Below are positions 56,229 to 64,000 of a DNA stretch of 64,000 nucleotides, piece after piece (the stretch's first letter is position 1; each line of letters opens with the position of its first letter). Location: NCBI GenBank assembly GCA_002633085.1, contig NSIV01000009.1, forward strand, positions 1-64,000. Reading direction: 5' to 3'. The DNA comes from Curvibacter sp. PD_MW3 (GTDB taxonomy: Bacteria; Pseudomonadota; Gammaproteobacteria; Burkholderiales; Burkholderiaceae_C). Position numbers and translations under genes: made by a program. The notes beneath the pieces are model-generated. The model was not told where the DNA came from. It did not search any database and was given only the letters and a program-made list of their open reading frames with translations.

Positions 56229-59018
56229 ATGCACCCAATCCGATGGATTGCCGGAGTCGTGCCATCGTTTGCGCTGAAAACGTGCGGACTGCTGCTGGGC
56301 GTCCTGCTGATGACAGGATCGGCCTGGGCGGCGCCGGCGGTTGCCTTTTATTACGGTAGCAACCCTCCCTGGGAGAGTCTGCAGGCATTTGACCTGGTCG
56401 TGGTCGATCCGGGACATGTCCCAGATATACAAATCGCCAAGCTGCCGCAGACCGAGTTGGCCGCCTATGTGTCGGTCGGCGAGGTGCACCCGTCTCGTGC
56501 CTATGCCAAGCGCATCCCTGCCGCCTGGTTGCGTGGTGAGAACAGGGACTGGGGTAGCCGCTTGATTGACCAGGCAGCCCCTGGGTGGCCGCAGTTTTTT
56601 GCTGAATCCGTGATCGCACCTTTGTGGGAAAAGGGGTATCGCAGCTTTTTCCTCGATACCCTGGATTCCTATCACTTGTTTGCCAAGACCGCTGAGGAGA
56701 AATCCCGTCAGGAAGCGGGGCTGGTGGCACTCGTGAAGGAGGTCAAACGTCGTTACCCGCAGGCCAAGCTGATCTTCAACCGTGGCTTCGAGATCCTGGA
56801 GCCGACGCGGGGCGACGTGGCGATGATCGCGGCGGAATCCCTGTTTCAGGGTTACGACGCCGGTCGAGCTGTTTACCGCAAAGTGCCTCAAGACGATCAG
56901 GCATGGCTGCGTGCACAACTCAAGCGTGCCCGTGACGAATACGGTCTGCCCGGCATCGTCATCGACTATGTACCGCCGGCACAAAGAGAGCTGGCAAGAG
57001 AGACGGCACGGCGCATCGAAGCGCAGGGCTTCATTCCCTGGGTTGCCACGCCAAACCTGGCCAGCCTGGGCGTGGGCCTGGTCGAAGTGATGCCCCGGCG
57101 CATCCTGGTCGTCCATAGTCCCTTGGCCAGCGAATATGCGTTGCGTGCGACGGATGCCGTGCGTTACGCCACGATGCCGCTCAATTACCTCGGTTATGTG
57201 GTGGAGTACGTCGATACCCAGTCTCTGCCAGAGGGCGGGCTGGCTGGGCGCTATGCCGGTGTGGTGCTCTGGCTAGAGGCTCCGGGCACAGCCCGTGAGC
57301 GGACGAAACTCGCCACATGGTTAGCACAGCGTGTCGATGAAGGCTTACCGGTGGCACTGGTCAACGAAATCGGCCCCATGCTGGAGTCGCCATTGAAGGA
57401 CAAGCTGGGGGTGGATGCGCCAACCACGTCGGATCAGGCAGGCCCCGTCAGCATTGCCGTGCAATCGCCGATGGTTGGTTTGGAGCGTCAGCCACGACCC
57501 CATCCAAGCGAGTTTCAGGCGCTGACGATCCAACAAGGCCAGCCTTTGCTGACATTGACCAAGGGCGCGGCAAAACAGGTGGCCGCAGCGATCACGCCCT
57601 GGGGGGGCTATGTCATGGCCCCTTATGCGACGGTGACGCTGTCCAGTGGGGAGCAGAACCGTTGGGTGATTGATCCCTTCGCTTTTTTTCGTGAGTCTTT
57701 GCGTCTGCCGCTCATGCCGGTGCCGGATGTGACGACTGAAAGCGGGCGGCGGATGCTGATGGTGCACATGGATGGCGATGGCTTTGTCAGTCGTTCGGAA
57801 TTGCCGGGCAAACCCTTTGCCGGTGAAGTGGTCCGTGACCGGATCGTCAGGAAGTACCGGCTGCCGATGACCCTGTCGGTGATCGAAGCCGAGTTGTCGC
57901 CGCAAGGCCTGTACCCCCAGCTGTCAGCGCAGATGGAGGCGGTGGCCAAGGAGATCTTCAGCGAGCCGCATGTGGAGATCGCCTCGCACAGCTACTCGCA
58001 TCCATTCAATTGGCGCATGGCCAACCGCAAGGACGCTGCTGAAGGCTACCACCTGAACATACCGGGCTACCAGTACGACCTGCAGCGTGAGATCGAGGGC
58101 TCTGTCCACTATGTCCAGAGACGTTTGGCACCTGCGGACAAGAACGTGGCGATGTTCTTCTGGACGGGGGATTGCATACCGGGGCGCGATGCGCTGGCCT
58201 GGACGCAAAAAGTGGGTGTGCTGAACATGAATGGCGGCGATACGCTGGCCACGCGCTCCAACCCCACCCTGACCTCGGTCGAAGGGCTTGGCATCGAGCG
58301 CAATGGGCTGTTCCAGGTTTTTGCGCCCAACCAGAACGAGAACGTCTACACCAACAACTGGACCGGGCCGTTTTACGGCTTTGAACGTGTCCTGGAAACG
58401 TTTGAATTCACAGAAAAACCGAGGCGGCTCAAACCGGTCGATGTTTATTTCCATAGCTATCTGGTAACCAAGCCGGCGGGACTCAAATCACTGGACAAGG
58501 TGTTCGACTGGGTTCTGGCGCAGGAATTGACACCGGTCTTCGCGTCGGACTATGCGCGCAAGGTCGAGTCTTTTCGCCGCATGGCGGTTGCCAAGACGGC
58601 GAATGGATGGCGTATCCGAGGTGACGGTAATTTGCGCACCGTGCGCCTGCCGTCGGCGCTGGGCCAGCCCAACTTGCAGACGAGCCAGTCCGTGGCCGGT
58701 TTCAACCAGCATGAAGGCGAGACCTATGTGCATTTGTTAGGTCCTTCGGCCGAGCTGCTTGTCTCGCCGCAGCCTGTGAACAGTGTGAGATTGGTCTCGG
58801 CCAATGCAGCTGTGGAGTCAGCGGAGCGCACGGAGGGGGGCTTTCGCTGGAACCTGGCCGGACACGTTCCTTTGCGCGTGACCTTGGCCAATGCGGAGCG
58901 CTGTCGCGTCCGGGCCGGCGGACGCGACCTCGTGCCGGTGCGCGGCCGAGATGGCCAATTCCATTACCAACTGAATACCCATGCTGCCAGACCGCTCGAA
59001 GCGATATGCCGGAATTGA
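56229..59018 (+). CDS. pelA: PelA, bifunctional Pel polysaccharide deacetylase/hydrolase
   Basis: PelA partly deacetylates and hydrolyses the Pel polymer in the periplasm. The 929-residue protein has a signal peptide (to GSAWA), an N-terminal GH114-type TIM barrel with acidic residues at FLDTLDSY and AAESLFQGYD (Glu203), then a Rossmann-like domain and a CE4-like deacetylase with HMDGDGF (Asp515, Asp517) and ASHSYSHPF (His587, His591). A C-terminal beta domain follows. No Shine-Dalgarno precedes the ATG. It overlaps the next gene by 38 bases. Confidence 0.94.
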   Translation: MHPIRWIAGVVPSFALKTCGLLLGVLLMTGSAWAAPAVAFYYGSNPPWESLQAFDLVVVDPGHVPDIQIAKLPQTELAAYVSVGEVHPSRAYAKRIPAAWLRGENRDWGSRLIDQAAPGWPQFFAESVIAPLWEKGYRSFFLDTLDSYHLFAKTAEEKSRQEAGLVALVKEVKRRYPQAKLIFNRGFEILEPTRGDVAMIAAESLFQGYDAGRAVYRKVPQDDQAWLRAQLKRARDEYGLPGIVIDYVPPAQRELARETARRIEAQGFIPWVATPNLASLGVGLVEVMPRRILVVHSPLASEYALRATDAVRYATMPLNYLGYVVEYVDTQSLPEGGLAGRYAGVVLWLEAPGTARERTKLATWLAQRVDEGLPVALVNEIGPMLESPLKDKLGVDAPTTSDQAGPVSIAVQSPMVGLERQPRPHPSEFQALTIQQGQPLLTLTKGAAKQVAAAITPWGGYVMAPYATVTLSSGEQNRWVIDPFAFFRESLRLPLMPVPDVTTESGRRMLMVHMDGDGFVSRSELPGKPFAGEVVRDRIVRKYRLPMTLSVIEAELSPQGLYPQLSAQMEAVAKEIFSEPHVEIASHSYSHPFNWRMANRKDAAEGYHLNIPGYQYDLQREIEGSVHYVQRRLAPADKNVAMFFWTGDCIPGRDALAWTQKVGVLNMNGGDTLATRSNPTLTSVEGLGIERNGLFQVFAPNQNENVYTNNWTGPFYGFERVLETFEFTEKPRRLKPVDVYFHSYLVTKPAGLKSLDKVFDWVLAQELTPVFASDYARKVESFRRMAVAKTANGWRIRGDGNLRTVRLPSALGQPNLQTSQSVAGFNQHEGETYVHLLGPSAELLVSPQPVNSVRLVSANAAVESAERTEGGFRWNLAGHVPLRVTLANAERCRVRAGGRDLVPVRGRDGQFHYQLNTHAARPLEAICRN

Positions 59019-59880
59019 CGAGGAGCCGCCGCGGCTCAAGCTCGTCAATCACTGGCAACTGCTCTTGGCGGCCATCTTGATGGTCGGGCTGCTGCGTGCC
59101 ATCTTCCCGCAAAAGGCCTTGGTCGAGGAACTGTATGGCCGCGAAAAGCTGGATGAACTGACGCTGTCCTATATCGAAAACCTGCACCGAACGCAGCCTA
59201 ACAATGCCGACCTGACGATCCTGCTTGCGAGAGCCCAGCAAGAACAGCTGGATCTGACGGCGCTGGAACGCTTGCTCAATCCGATACTCCAGTCGGGTCG
59301 CGATGACGCGCGTCAGCGCTCCGAGGCCCGGTTGCTGCTGCTTCGAAGTTATGAGCGCACCCTGGCCAGCAGCTTGCCCGGTCCCGATCGGGCAACATGG
59401 GAGCGTCGTTTGACGGGATTCCTGCGCGAGTCCAGCGAAGACGAGATCCTGCCGCAACTGGCCGGCGAATTTGCGGCCGAGGCCTTCAACCTGGGCTTGA
59501 CGAACCTGGGGCTCAGGTTTCTTCGGCGCATTTCGCAGCAGGATCCCAGCACGGCACTGGCAGATCACGCGCACGCTGAATTGGCCCAAGGGCACCACGC
59601 GCTCGCAGCTGAATACTTCATGCTGGCCAGGCATCAGACCGAGGACAGGGATCTTGCACGCGCATATTTCCGCCGTGGGGTTTCTGCGCTCATGGCGGCG
59701 AGCCGTTTTCAGCAGGCCATGGAACTGGTGGACCGAAACCTGGGTGACTTGGCCGACGACAGGGATACCTTGAATTTCCTGACACGGACCGCGTTGGCTG
59801 CCGGTGAGCCTGGGCGTGCGGCCCGTTACGCACAGCAGCTGGTTTTTTCGGAGAAGCCCGCGACAGGAGCGGCACAGTGA
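58981..59880 (+). CDS. pelB: PelB N-terminal part: inner-membrane-anchored TPR protein
   Basis: The 299-residue protein has a single membrane helix (about residues 25-42, WQLLLAAILMVGLLRAIF) and a helical-repeat periplasmic domain (LSYIENLHRTQPNNADLTIL and onward). This corresponds to the N-terminal region of the roughly 1190-residue PelB of Pseudomonas aeruginosa. The stop overlaps the next start as GTGA. It starts 38 bases before the pelA stop. It is one of two pieces of PelB in this genome. Confidence 0.85.
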   Translation: MLPDRSKRYAGIDEEPPRLKLVNHWQLLLAAILMVGLLRAIFPQKALVEELYGREKLDELTLSYIENLHRTQPNNADLTILLARAQQEQLDLTALERLLNPILQSGRDDARQRSEARLLLLRSYERTLASSLPGPDRATWERRLTGFLRESSEDEILPQLAGEFAAEAFNLGLTNLGLRFLRRISQQDPSTALADHAHAELAQGHHALAAEYFMLARHQTEDRDLARAYFRRGVSALMAASRFQQAMELVDRNLGDLADDRDTLNFLTRTALAAGEPGRAARYAQQLVFSEKPATGAAQ

Positions 59881-62852
59881 CTCGCGGGCTAGCGTTGGCA
59901 TGGTTGATGGCTGTGGCCGAGCTTGGGATGGCCAACGATGCGGCGTGGCCCCCTGCCAGTTCGCCGGCCGAGGCCACGCCGGGGAAAACGACCTCCGGGC
60001 CACGGGTCACACCGGCACTGGACCAGGCCTCGGTGAAGCTGCGGCCTTTCAACCAGGATGACTACGACCTGGCGTTCACGGCTTTCATGGGCGGTGGCGA
60101 TCTCAACCGAGCCTATCTTTTGGCGAGCAAGGCTGTGCAGAGTGTGCCCGCGGATCTTGAGTGGCGCCGGCGACTTGCGCGCGTATCCGAGTGGGTCGGC
60201 AAACCATTGGTGGCCTGGGAGAGCTGGGTGTATCTGTTCCAGCAGGGTGAGCGATCCGATGAGGTGATCAATGGTGTCGTGAGATTGGCCCCTTACGTGG
60301 GGCAGCCGGATGTCGCGATCGCGGCGTGGGAATATCGCGCCGCGAGTACCTCGCTCAGTGAAGCCCAATGGGCAGACATTCGTTTCCTGTACGAAGCCGT
60401 CGGCAAACCCCAGCAGGGGCGCCGGTTCTTTGAGGCGCAATATCAGAAACGGCACGACGGGCGGCTGCTTGAGCATGCCGCCGCGCTGGCAGAGAACGCG
60501 GGCGAAGATGACAAGGCGTTGCAGCTGTACCTTGACCGTGTGCGACTCAAGCCGTTCTCGACCGAATCAACGCTGCGTGCCGCTTTGTTGTTGTTGCGCC
60601 GTGACCGGGAGCGAGAAGCCTTTGCCTTGTTGTTGGCGCACAGCCAGGAGGTGCCGGAAGATGCCAAGGAGGCCGAGGAGGTGGAAGAGTTCTGGCGTCT
60701 GCTTGGCAACACGGCGTGGGAGTTGATGGAGAACGATGCGGCCGAAATGGCCTATCGGCGTTACGTGCCCAGTCCGTCCGCAACGGCTGGGGATTGGGGG
60801 CGCCTGATTTATCTGGTTCGCCAACGGCATCCCAGCGTTGCGGCGGAGCTGTCCTTTGAGGCCTATCGCCGCTACGGGAGTGTTGAGCACCTGTTGCAGG
60901 CCTTGGGTATCTTTGCAGAAGCTTCGGATGCCAAGGGTGAGGCGCGGCTCTACCAGCAACTCAAGGCGCAGGAGTTGGAAGGGCTTGAGCAGGATGCACG
61001 TTTTCTGGTTCTGCGTGCCCAGTATTTCCAGCGCGTGGCCGAGCCCGAGAAATCCTGGGGGGACTATCGACGGGCTTTGGCCATCAACCCGTTCGACCCT
61101 CAAGTCGCAACACCCGCCCTGTGGTTCCTGATTGACGCCGGACGCAGGAAGGAGCTGGAGATCCTCTTGGGTGTTCTGCGGGCGACAGCCCACAAGGAAG
61201 CCGCGTACTGGCTGCCTTTTGCGGCGGCCAATCTGGTACTTGATCAGCCGCAGAAAGCACTGGTCTGGTACCGCAAGGAAGTGCGGCGCAATCCGGACGA
61301 CGTCTTGCTGCTGCTCAATTACGCCGAGGTGTTGCAGCGTGTGCAGCAAGCCGGCATGGCTGCACGTGTGCGCCAGCATGCGTGGTTGCGTCTGCGGGAG
61401 AGGCAGGCGGCCCTCGATGCATCTGACAAACAGCCGGAGCTCCTGGCCTTGACACAGCTGGCGCTGCTGAACCGGCCGGGCGATCCGTCGTTGGCCCTGG
61501 TGCGCCAGGTTGCGGGTCGCTTGCGTGGGGTGCCGGTGGCGCAAGAGGACGTTGCGCAGACGCGTGACCTGATCCTGGGCTGGGCGGTCGCGACGGAGCA
61601 GCAGGCCAACGCCCGCCAATGGTTATGGCTGAACTACGCCCGCCAAGCGGGGCAGCCCGGACGTACACCGCCGCTGTCGCTGCAAAGCCAGATGGCTTTG
61701 CAAGCCGGTGATGTCCAGGCCATGAAAAGTTTGCTGGCGGACCACGCAGATCGCCTGTCGCTCAGCAGCCGTTATGACATGGCAGCGGCGCTGGGCGACC
61801 ACGCCCAGGCCGAAAGCGCTGCGTTTGCCGCAATGCAGGGGAATGACGATGATGCGGACATGCATGAGCGTTACCGTCAGCAGGTTCCTCTGCGTGCCAA
61901 TTACCTGCAGTTCAGGTACGCCAAGAACCAGTACGGTGACCTGGATGTGCGCAGTCGCCAGATGGAGGCGCGCATTGCCCTGGGTGTCGGGCGGCAGTTG
62001 CTGCTGGGGTGGGCGGAAAATTCACAGGGCAGTGCCGAGCCGGTACTTGCGTCCTACGTACCAAGATCAGAGCGGCTGACGAGCCTGGGCATGCGCTGGC
62101 AGCGGGAGCTGGGAGAGACGCAAGTCAATGTCTTCCAGCGGGATGAGCGTGACAAGAATACCGGTCTGCGCTTCGCACAGACCGGTGCCTGGGGCCGTCG
62201 GCTGACACTGGATGGCACGTTGGGCTGGCGCATCGATTCGAGCGACAGCCTGCCGCTGCGGGTTGCCGGGTCGGAAGATCAGGTGCAGCTGGGCTTCAAT
62301 TACGCCTTGAGCCGGCGCGAGTATGTGCGCATGACGACACGCATGGCGCGGTACTACACGCAGTCGGGCGACAGCCTGGGGGCGGGGCGTGTCCACGAAT
62401 TTGAAGCCGGGCACCGGATCAGGACGGAATACCCCGACTTCCGTGTGCGCCTCTTTGCCACGCAGCAAAGCTATACCTACGATGACGACGTGGGCGACCG
62501 CACGCGGAAACTGTCCCCGGACGTGCGTGCTGCCGCAGCGGCGGGGACGATCGATCCAATGAAGTATTTCCTGCCGCAGGGCAGCACGACGTGGGGGGCT
62601 TGTCTGGGGGTGGGCGAGAACCGCGCCGGACAGAGCGTCCAGGAGGTCTATTCCCGGGCTTTCAAGCCGTTTTTCGAGACCTGCTCAACCAGCAACAGCC
62701 TCAATGGGGGCGGCTATACGGGCGTGCTCGGCATCGCCGGCACGGTCACGGGCGAAGATCACTTGTCTTTGCGGATCGAACAAAGCAGTGGTGGATCAGG
62801 AACGGGTGCCTTGACGCGGGTTCTTGCTCTTCGGTACCGACATTATTTTTGA
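59877..62852 (+). CDS. pelB: PelB C-terminal part: TPR repeats and outer-membrane beta-barrel
   Basis: This 991-residue protein begins with a GTG that overlaps the upstream stop by four bases. It has its own short signal sequence (TRGLALAWLMAVAELGMA), many TPR-like helical pairs (about 50-680) and a C-terminal beta-barrel rich in alternating aromatic strands, ending LRYRHYF with the C-terminal Phe expected for BAM substrates. It is the export channel for Pel. The separate signal and coupled overlap argue for a true split gene and not a frameshift. Confidence 0.87.
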   Translation: MTRGLALAWLMAVAELGMANDAAWPPASSPAEATPGKTTSGPRVTPALDQASVKLRPFNQDDYDLAFTAFMGGGDLNRAYLLASKAVQSVPADLEWRRRLARVSEWVGKPLVAWESWVYLFQQGERSDEVINGVVRLAPYVGQPDVAIAAWEYRAASTSLSEAQWADIRFLYEAVGKPQQGRRFFEAQYQKRHDGRLLEHAAALAENAGEDDKALQLYLDRVRLKPFSTESTLRAALLLLRRDREREAFALLLAHSQEVPEDAKEAEEVEEFWRLLGNTAWELMENDAAEMAYRRYVPSPSATAGDWGRLIYLVRQRHPSVAAELSFEAYRRYGSVEHLLQALGIFAEASDAKGEARLYQQLKAQELEGLEQDARFLVLRAQYFQRVAEPEKSWGDYRRALAINPFDPQVATPALWFLIDAGRRKELEILLGVLRATAHKEAAYWLPFAAANLVLDQPQKALVWYRKEVRRNPDDVLLLLNYAEVLQRVQQAGMAARVRQHAWLRLRERQAALDASDKQPELLALTQLALLNRPGDPSLALVRQVAGRLRGVPVAQEDVAQTRDLILGWAVATEQQANARQWLWLNYARQAGQPGRTPPLSLQSQMALQAGDVQAMKSLLADHADRLSLSSRYDMAAALGDHAQAESAAFAAMQGNDDDADMHERYRQQVPLRANYLQFRYAKNQYGDLDVRSRQMEARIALGVGRQLLLGWAENSQGSAEPVLASYVPRSERLTSLGMRWQRELGETQVNVFQRDERDKNTGLRFAQTGAWGRRLTLDGTLGWRIDSSDSLPLRVAGSEDQVQLGFNYALSRREYVRMTTRMARYYTQSGDSLGAGRVHEFEAGHRIRTEYPDFRVRLFATQQSYTYDDDVGDRTRKLSPDVRAAAAAGTIDPMKYFLPQGSTTWGACLGVGENRAGQSVQEVYSRAFKPFFETCSTSNSLNGGGYTGVLGIAGTVTGEDHLSLRIEQSSGGSGTGALTRVLALRYRHYF

Positions 62853-62865
62853 TAGAAGGATGGAT

Positions 62866-63411
62866 ATGAACATCAACAGGCGTTCTTTGCTCGTACTCGC
62901 AGCGCTGGCCATGGCGGGGTGTTCCACGCTCAGTTCGGTGTCATCCGGGACTGTGCTGGCGCGCGACCAGAAATGGGTCTTGCTGCCGATGGTGAATCAC
63001 ACCGACACGCCGCAAGCAGGGCTGGCGGCAGAGTCCATCGCAGAGCATGTGCTGCGTTTGCGTGGCATTGACAACCTGGTTCGTTATCCCGCGACCTTGT
63101 CGCGCGACAGCCTGTTCGAGCCGGCGGAGCGCCGCGTCGTGGAAGAGGCCCAGAAATGGGCGCGTGAACAGGGCGCGCGCTATGGGCTGACGGGCGTGGT
63201 GGAGGAGTGGCGTTACAAGGTCGGCATCGATGGCGAGCCGGCCGTGGGCCTGACCTTGCAGGTGATCGATCTCGCAGATGGCCGGGTGGTCTGGAGTGCT
63301 TCAGGCGCCAGGAGCGGCTGGAGCCGGGAGCCCTTGTCGGGGGTGGCCAATCAGTTGCTGAATGAAATGATGGCCAAGCTCCCGTTGCAGGCAGCAGCGG
63401 CTGCACCTTAA
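62866..63411 (+). CDS. pelC: PelC, outer-membrane lipoprotein
   Basis: PelC forms a ring at the outer membrane that funnels Pel to PelB. The 181-residue protein has a lipoprotein signal ending LAMAGCSTL and the family core KWVLLPMVNHTDTPQAGLAAESIAE and LTGVVEEWRYKVG. ATG at 62866 is preferred because AAGGA precedes it by five bases; the ATG at 62860 is nearly on top of the ribosome site. Confidence 0.91.
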   Translation: MNINRRSLLVLAALAMAGCSTLSSVSSGTVLARDQKWVLLPMVNHTDTPQAGLAAESIAEHVLRLRGIDNLVRYPATLSRDSLFEPAERRVVEEAQKWAREQGARYGLTGVVEEWRYKVGIDGEPAVGLTLQVIDLADGRVVWSASGARSGWSREPLSGVANQLLNEMMAKLPLQAAAAAP

Positions 63412-63420
63412 CGGGTAAAC

Positions 63421-64000
63421 ATGACGGCTCATTTTCTGAAATCGGTCTGGCAGCGTTTGCGCCCGGGACAGTCGCGCGTGTCCGGGGAGAGTGAGTCGCA
63501 CGGCCAATGGCTGGAGGCGATTGTGATCCCGTTGGTGTTCATGGGACTGGCGTGGTCGCTGAAGCCGCAAGACCCATTCCTGCTGGGCTCGGTGTTTCCC
63601 TGGTTATGGTTCGCTCCCGTGCTGGCTGCGCTGCGTTACGGGGTTGCGCCAGGCTTGGTGAGCGGGTGTGTTCTTCTCGGGGCGTGGCTGATCGCAAATG
63701 TTGCCGGCCTGGCGGCCGTGGCGCGGACTGACTTTCCCAAAGACTATTTTTTTGGCGGGGGCTTGCTCGTTCTGCTGTGTGGAAAATTCAGTGATGTCTG
63801 GCGCGATCGTTATCAGCGCATGGACGAGGCCAATCTGTATGTGACCGAGCGGCTGTCGCGTCTGACCAAGCGTCATCTGTTGCTCAATCTGTCGCATGAC
63901 CGGTTAGAGCAGGAAATGCTGGCGCGTCCCGGCTCGCTTCGTGATGCGCTGACGAGTTTGCGCGACCTTGTTCTGAAAAGCGAGCGCGGCGAGGGCGCAT
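63421..64000 (+). CDS. pelD: PelD, inner-membrane c-di-GMP receptor (5' part)
   Basis: The 193 visible codons start MTAHFLKSVWQRLRPG and encode four membrane segments (VIPLVFMGLAW; VFPWLWFAPVLAAL; VSGCVLLGAWLIANVAG; FFGGGLLVLLCGKFSDVW) followed by the start of the GAF linker (LTKRHLLLNLSHDRLEQEM). In P. aeruginosa PelD binds c-di-GMP through a degenerate GGDEF domain. That part lies past the window end, as do pelE, pelF and pelG. Confidence 0.9.
   Translation, partial: MTAHFLKSVWQRLRPGQSRVSGESESHGQWLEAIVIPLVFMGLAWSLKPQDPFLLGSVFPWLWFAPVLAALRYGVAPGLVSGCVLLGAWLIANVAGLAAVARTDFPKDYFFGGGLLVLLCGKFSDVWRDRYQRMDEANLYVTERLSRLTKRHLLLNLSHDRLEQEMLARPGSLRDALTSLRDLVLKSERGEGA

Noticed and set aside
59860-59900. 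Frameshift or sequencing error breaking pelB
   Set aside because: The second part has its own signal-like N terminus and a clean GTGA overlap, which fit a natural split better than an error. Raw reads would be needed to be certain.

Overview
The window is high-GC DNA typical of a betaproteobacterium, most likely Burkholderiales close to Comamonadaceae. This rests on overall gene content and style: tuf-rpsJ-S10 order, an atpIBEFHAGDC operon, an EIIA-Man/HPr/EI regulatory PTS, Bug-type binding protein, LrgAB, pilT/pilU and a PelABCD cluster. It is an inference from gene content, not a database match. Nothing resembling a prophage, CRISPR array, transposase or plasmid module was seen. No gene-free stretch exceeds 300 bases; the longest gaps (about 220-260 bases) hold repeats or promoter/leader DNA.

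Layout. 1-5.5 kb: end of tuf and the S10 ribosomal operon (rpsJ to rpsQ), closed by a strong terminator instead of running into rplN. 5.5-12.3 kb: peroxiredoxin, GNAT, M48 lipoprotein protease, a cytochrome b561/cytochrome c' pair, a TlpA-like thioredoxin, DUF4197 protein, an MFS carrier. 11.9-14.5 kb: EIIA-Man, HPr, a possible 41-codon gene, EI. 14.6-18.8 kb (minus): CopD-like, D-amino acid aminotransferase, YbeD, LipB, LipA, methyltransferase. 19.0-26.3 kb: complete F1Fo ATP synthase operon. 26.3-30.6 kb: LemA/TPM-domain operon, YheT hydrolase, an unknown protein, cytochrome c. 30.7 kb: tRNA-Arg(CCG). 31-33.6 kb: rsmI/yraN-diaA-dolP. 33.6-38.6 kb: HIBADH-family dehydrogenase, pilU, pilT, yggS, UbiA-like protein. 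38.6-45.3 kb: arginase, phosphoribosyltransferase, TetR/SDR pair with a palindromic operator, hydrolase, and the AMMECR1-MEMO-radical SAM trio. 45.5-54.9 kb: PyrR-like, chemoreceptor, Bug protein, glcD-lrgA-lrgB, psd, class V aminotransferase, purU. 55-64 kb: galE and the pel exopolysaccharide operon pelA-pelB(split)-pelC-pelD, which runs off the end.

Main points of interest. (1) The Pel locus has a structured 5' leader, a GalE whose gatekeeper residue is Cys (predicting UDP-GalNAc/GlcNAc use, matching the GalNAc-rich Pel polymer), and a PelB divided into an inner-membrane-anchored part and a separately exported TPR/beta-barrel part. (2) A dispersed AT-rich repeat of about 35-55 bases occurs four times; two copies lie in frame inside conserved genes (dat, yggS) and one supplies the stop codon of a gene. 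(3) A second, about 175-base, hairpin-bearing repeat family sits between genes. (4) A small coupled ORF may lie between ptsH and ptsI. (5) glcD is followed directly by lrgAB, suggesting glycolate or lactate transport.

Working together: ribosome synthesis and ATP synthase are housekeeping blocks. LipB and LipA act in series to make lipoyl cofactor. DolP, DiaA and YraN form an envelope/replication cluster known from enterics. PilT and PilU retract type IV pili, and together with the chemoreceptor and Pel they point to surface-associated, biofilm-forming life.
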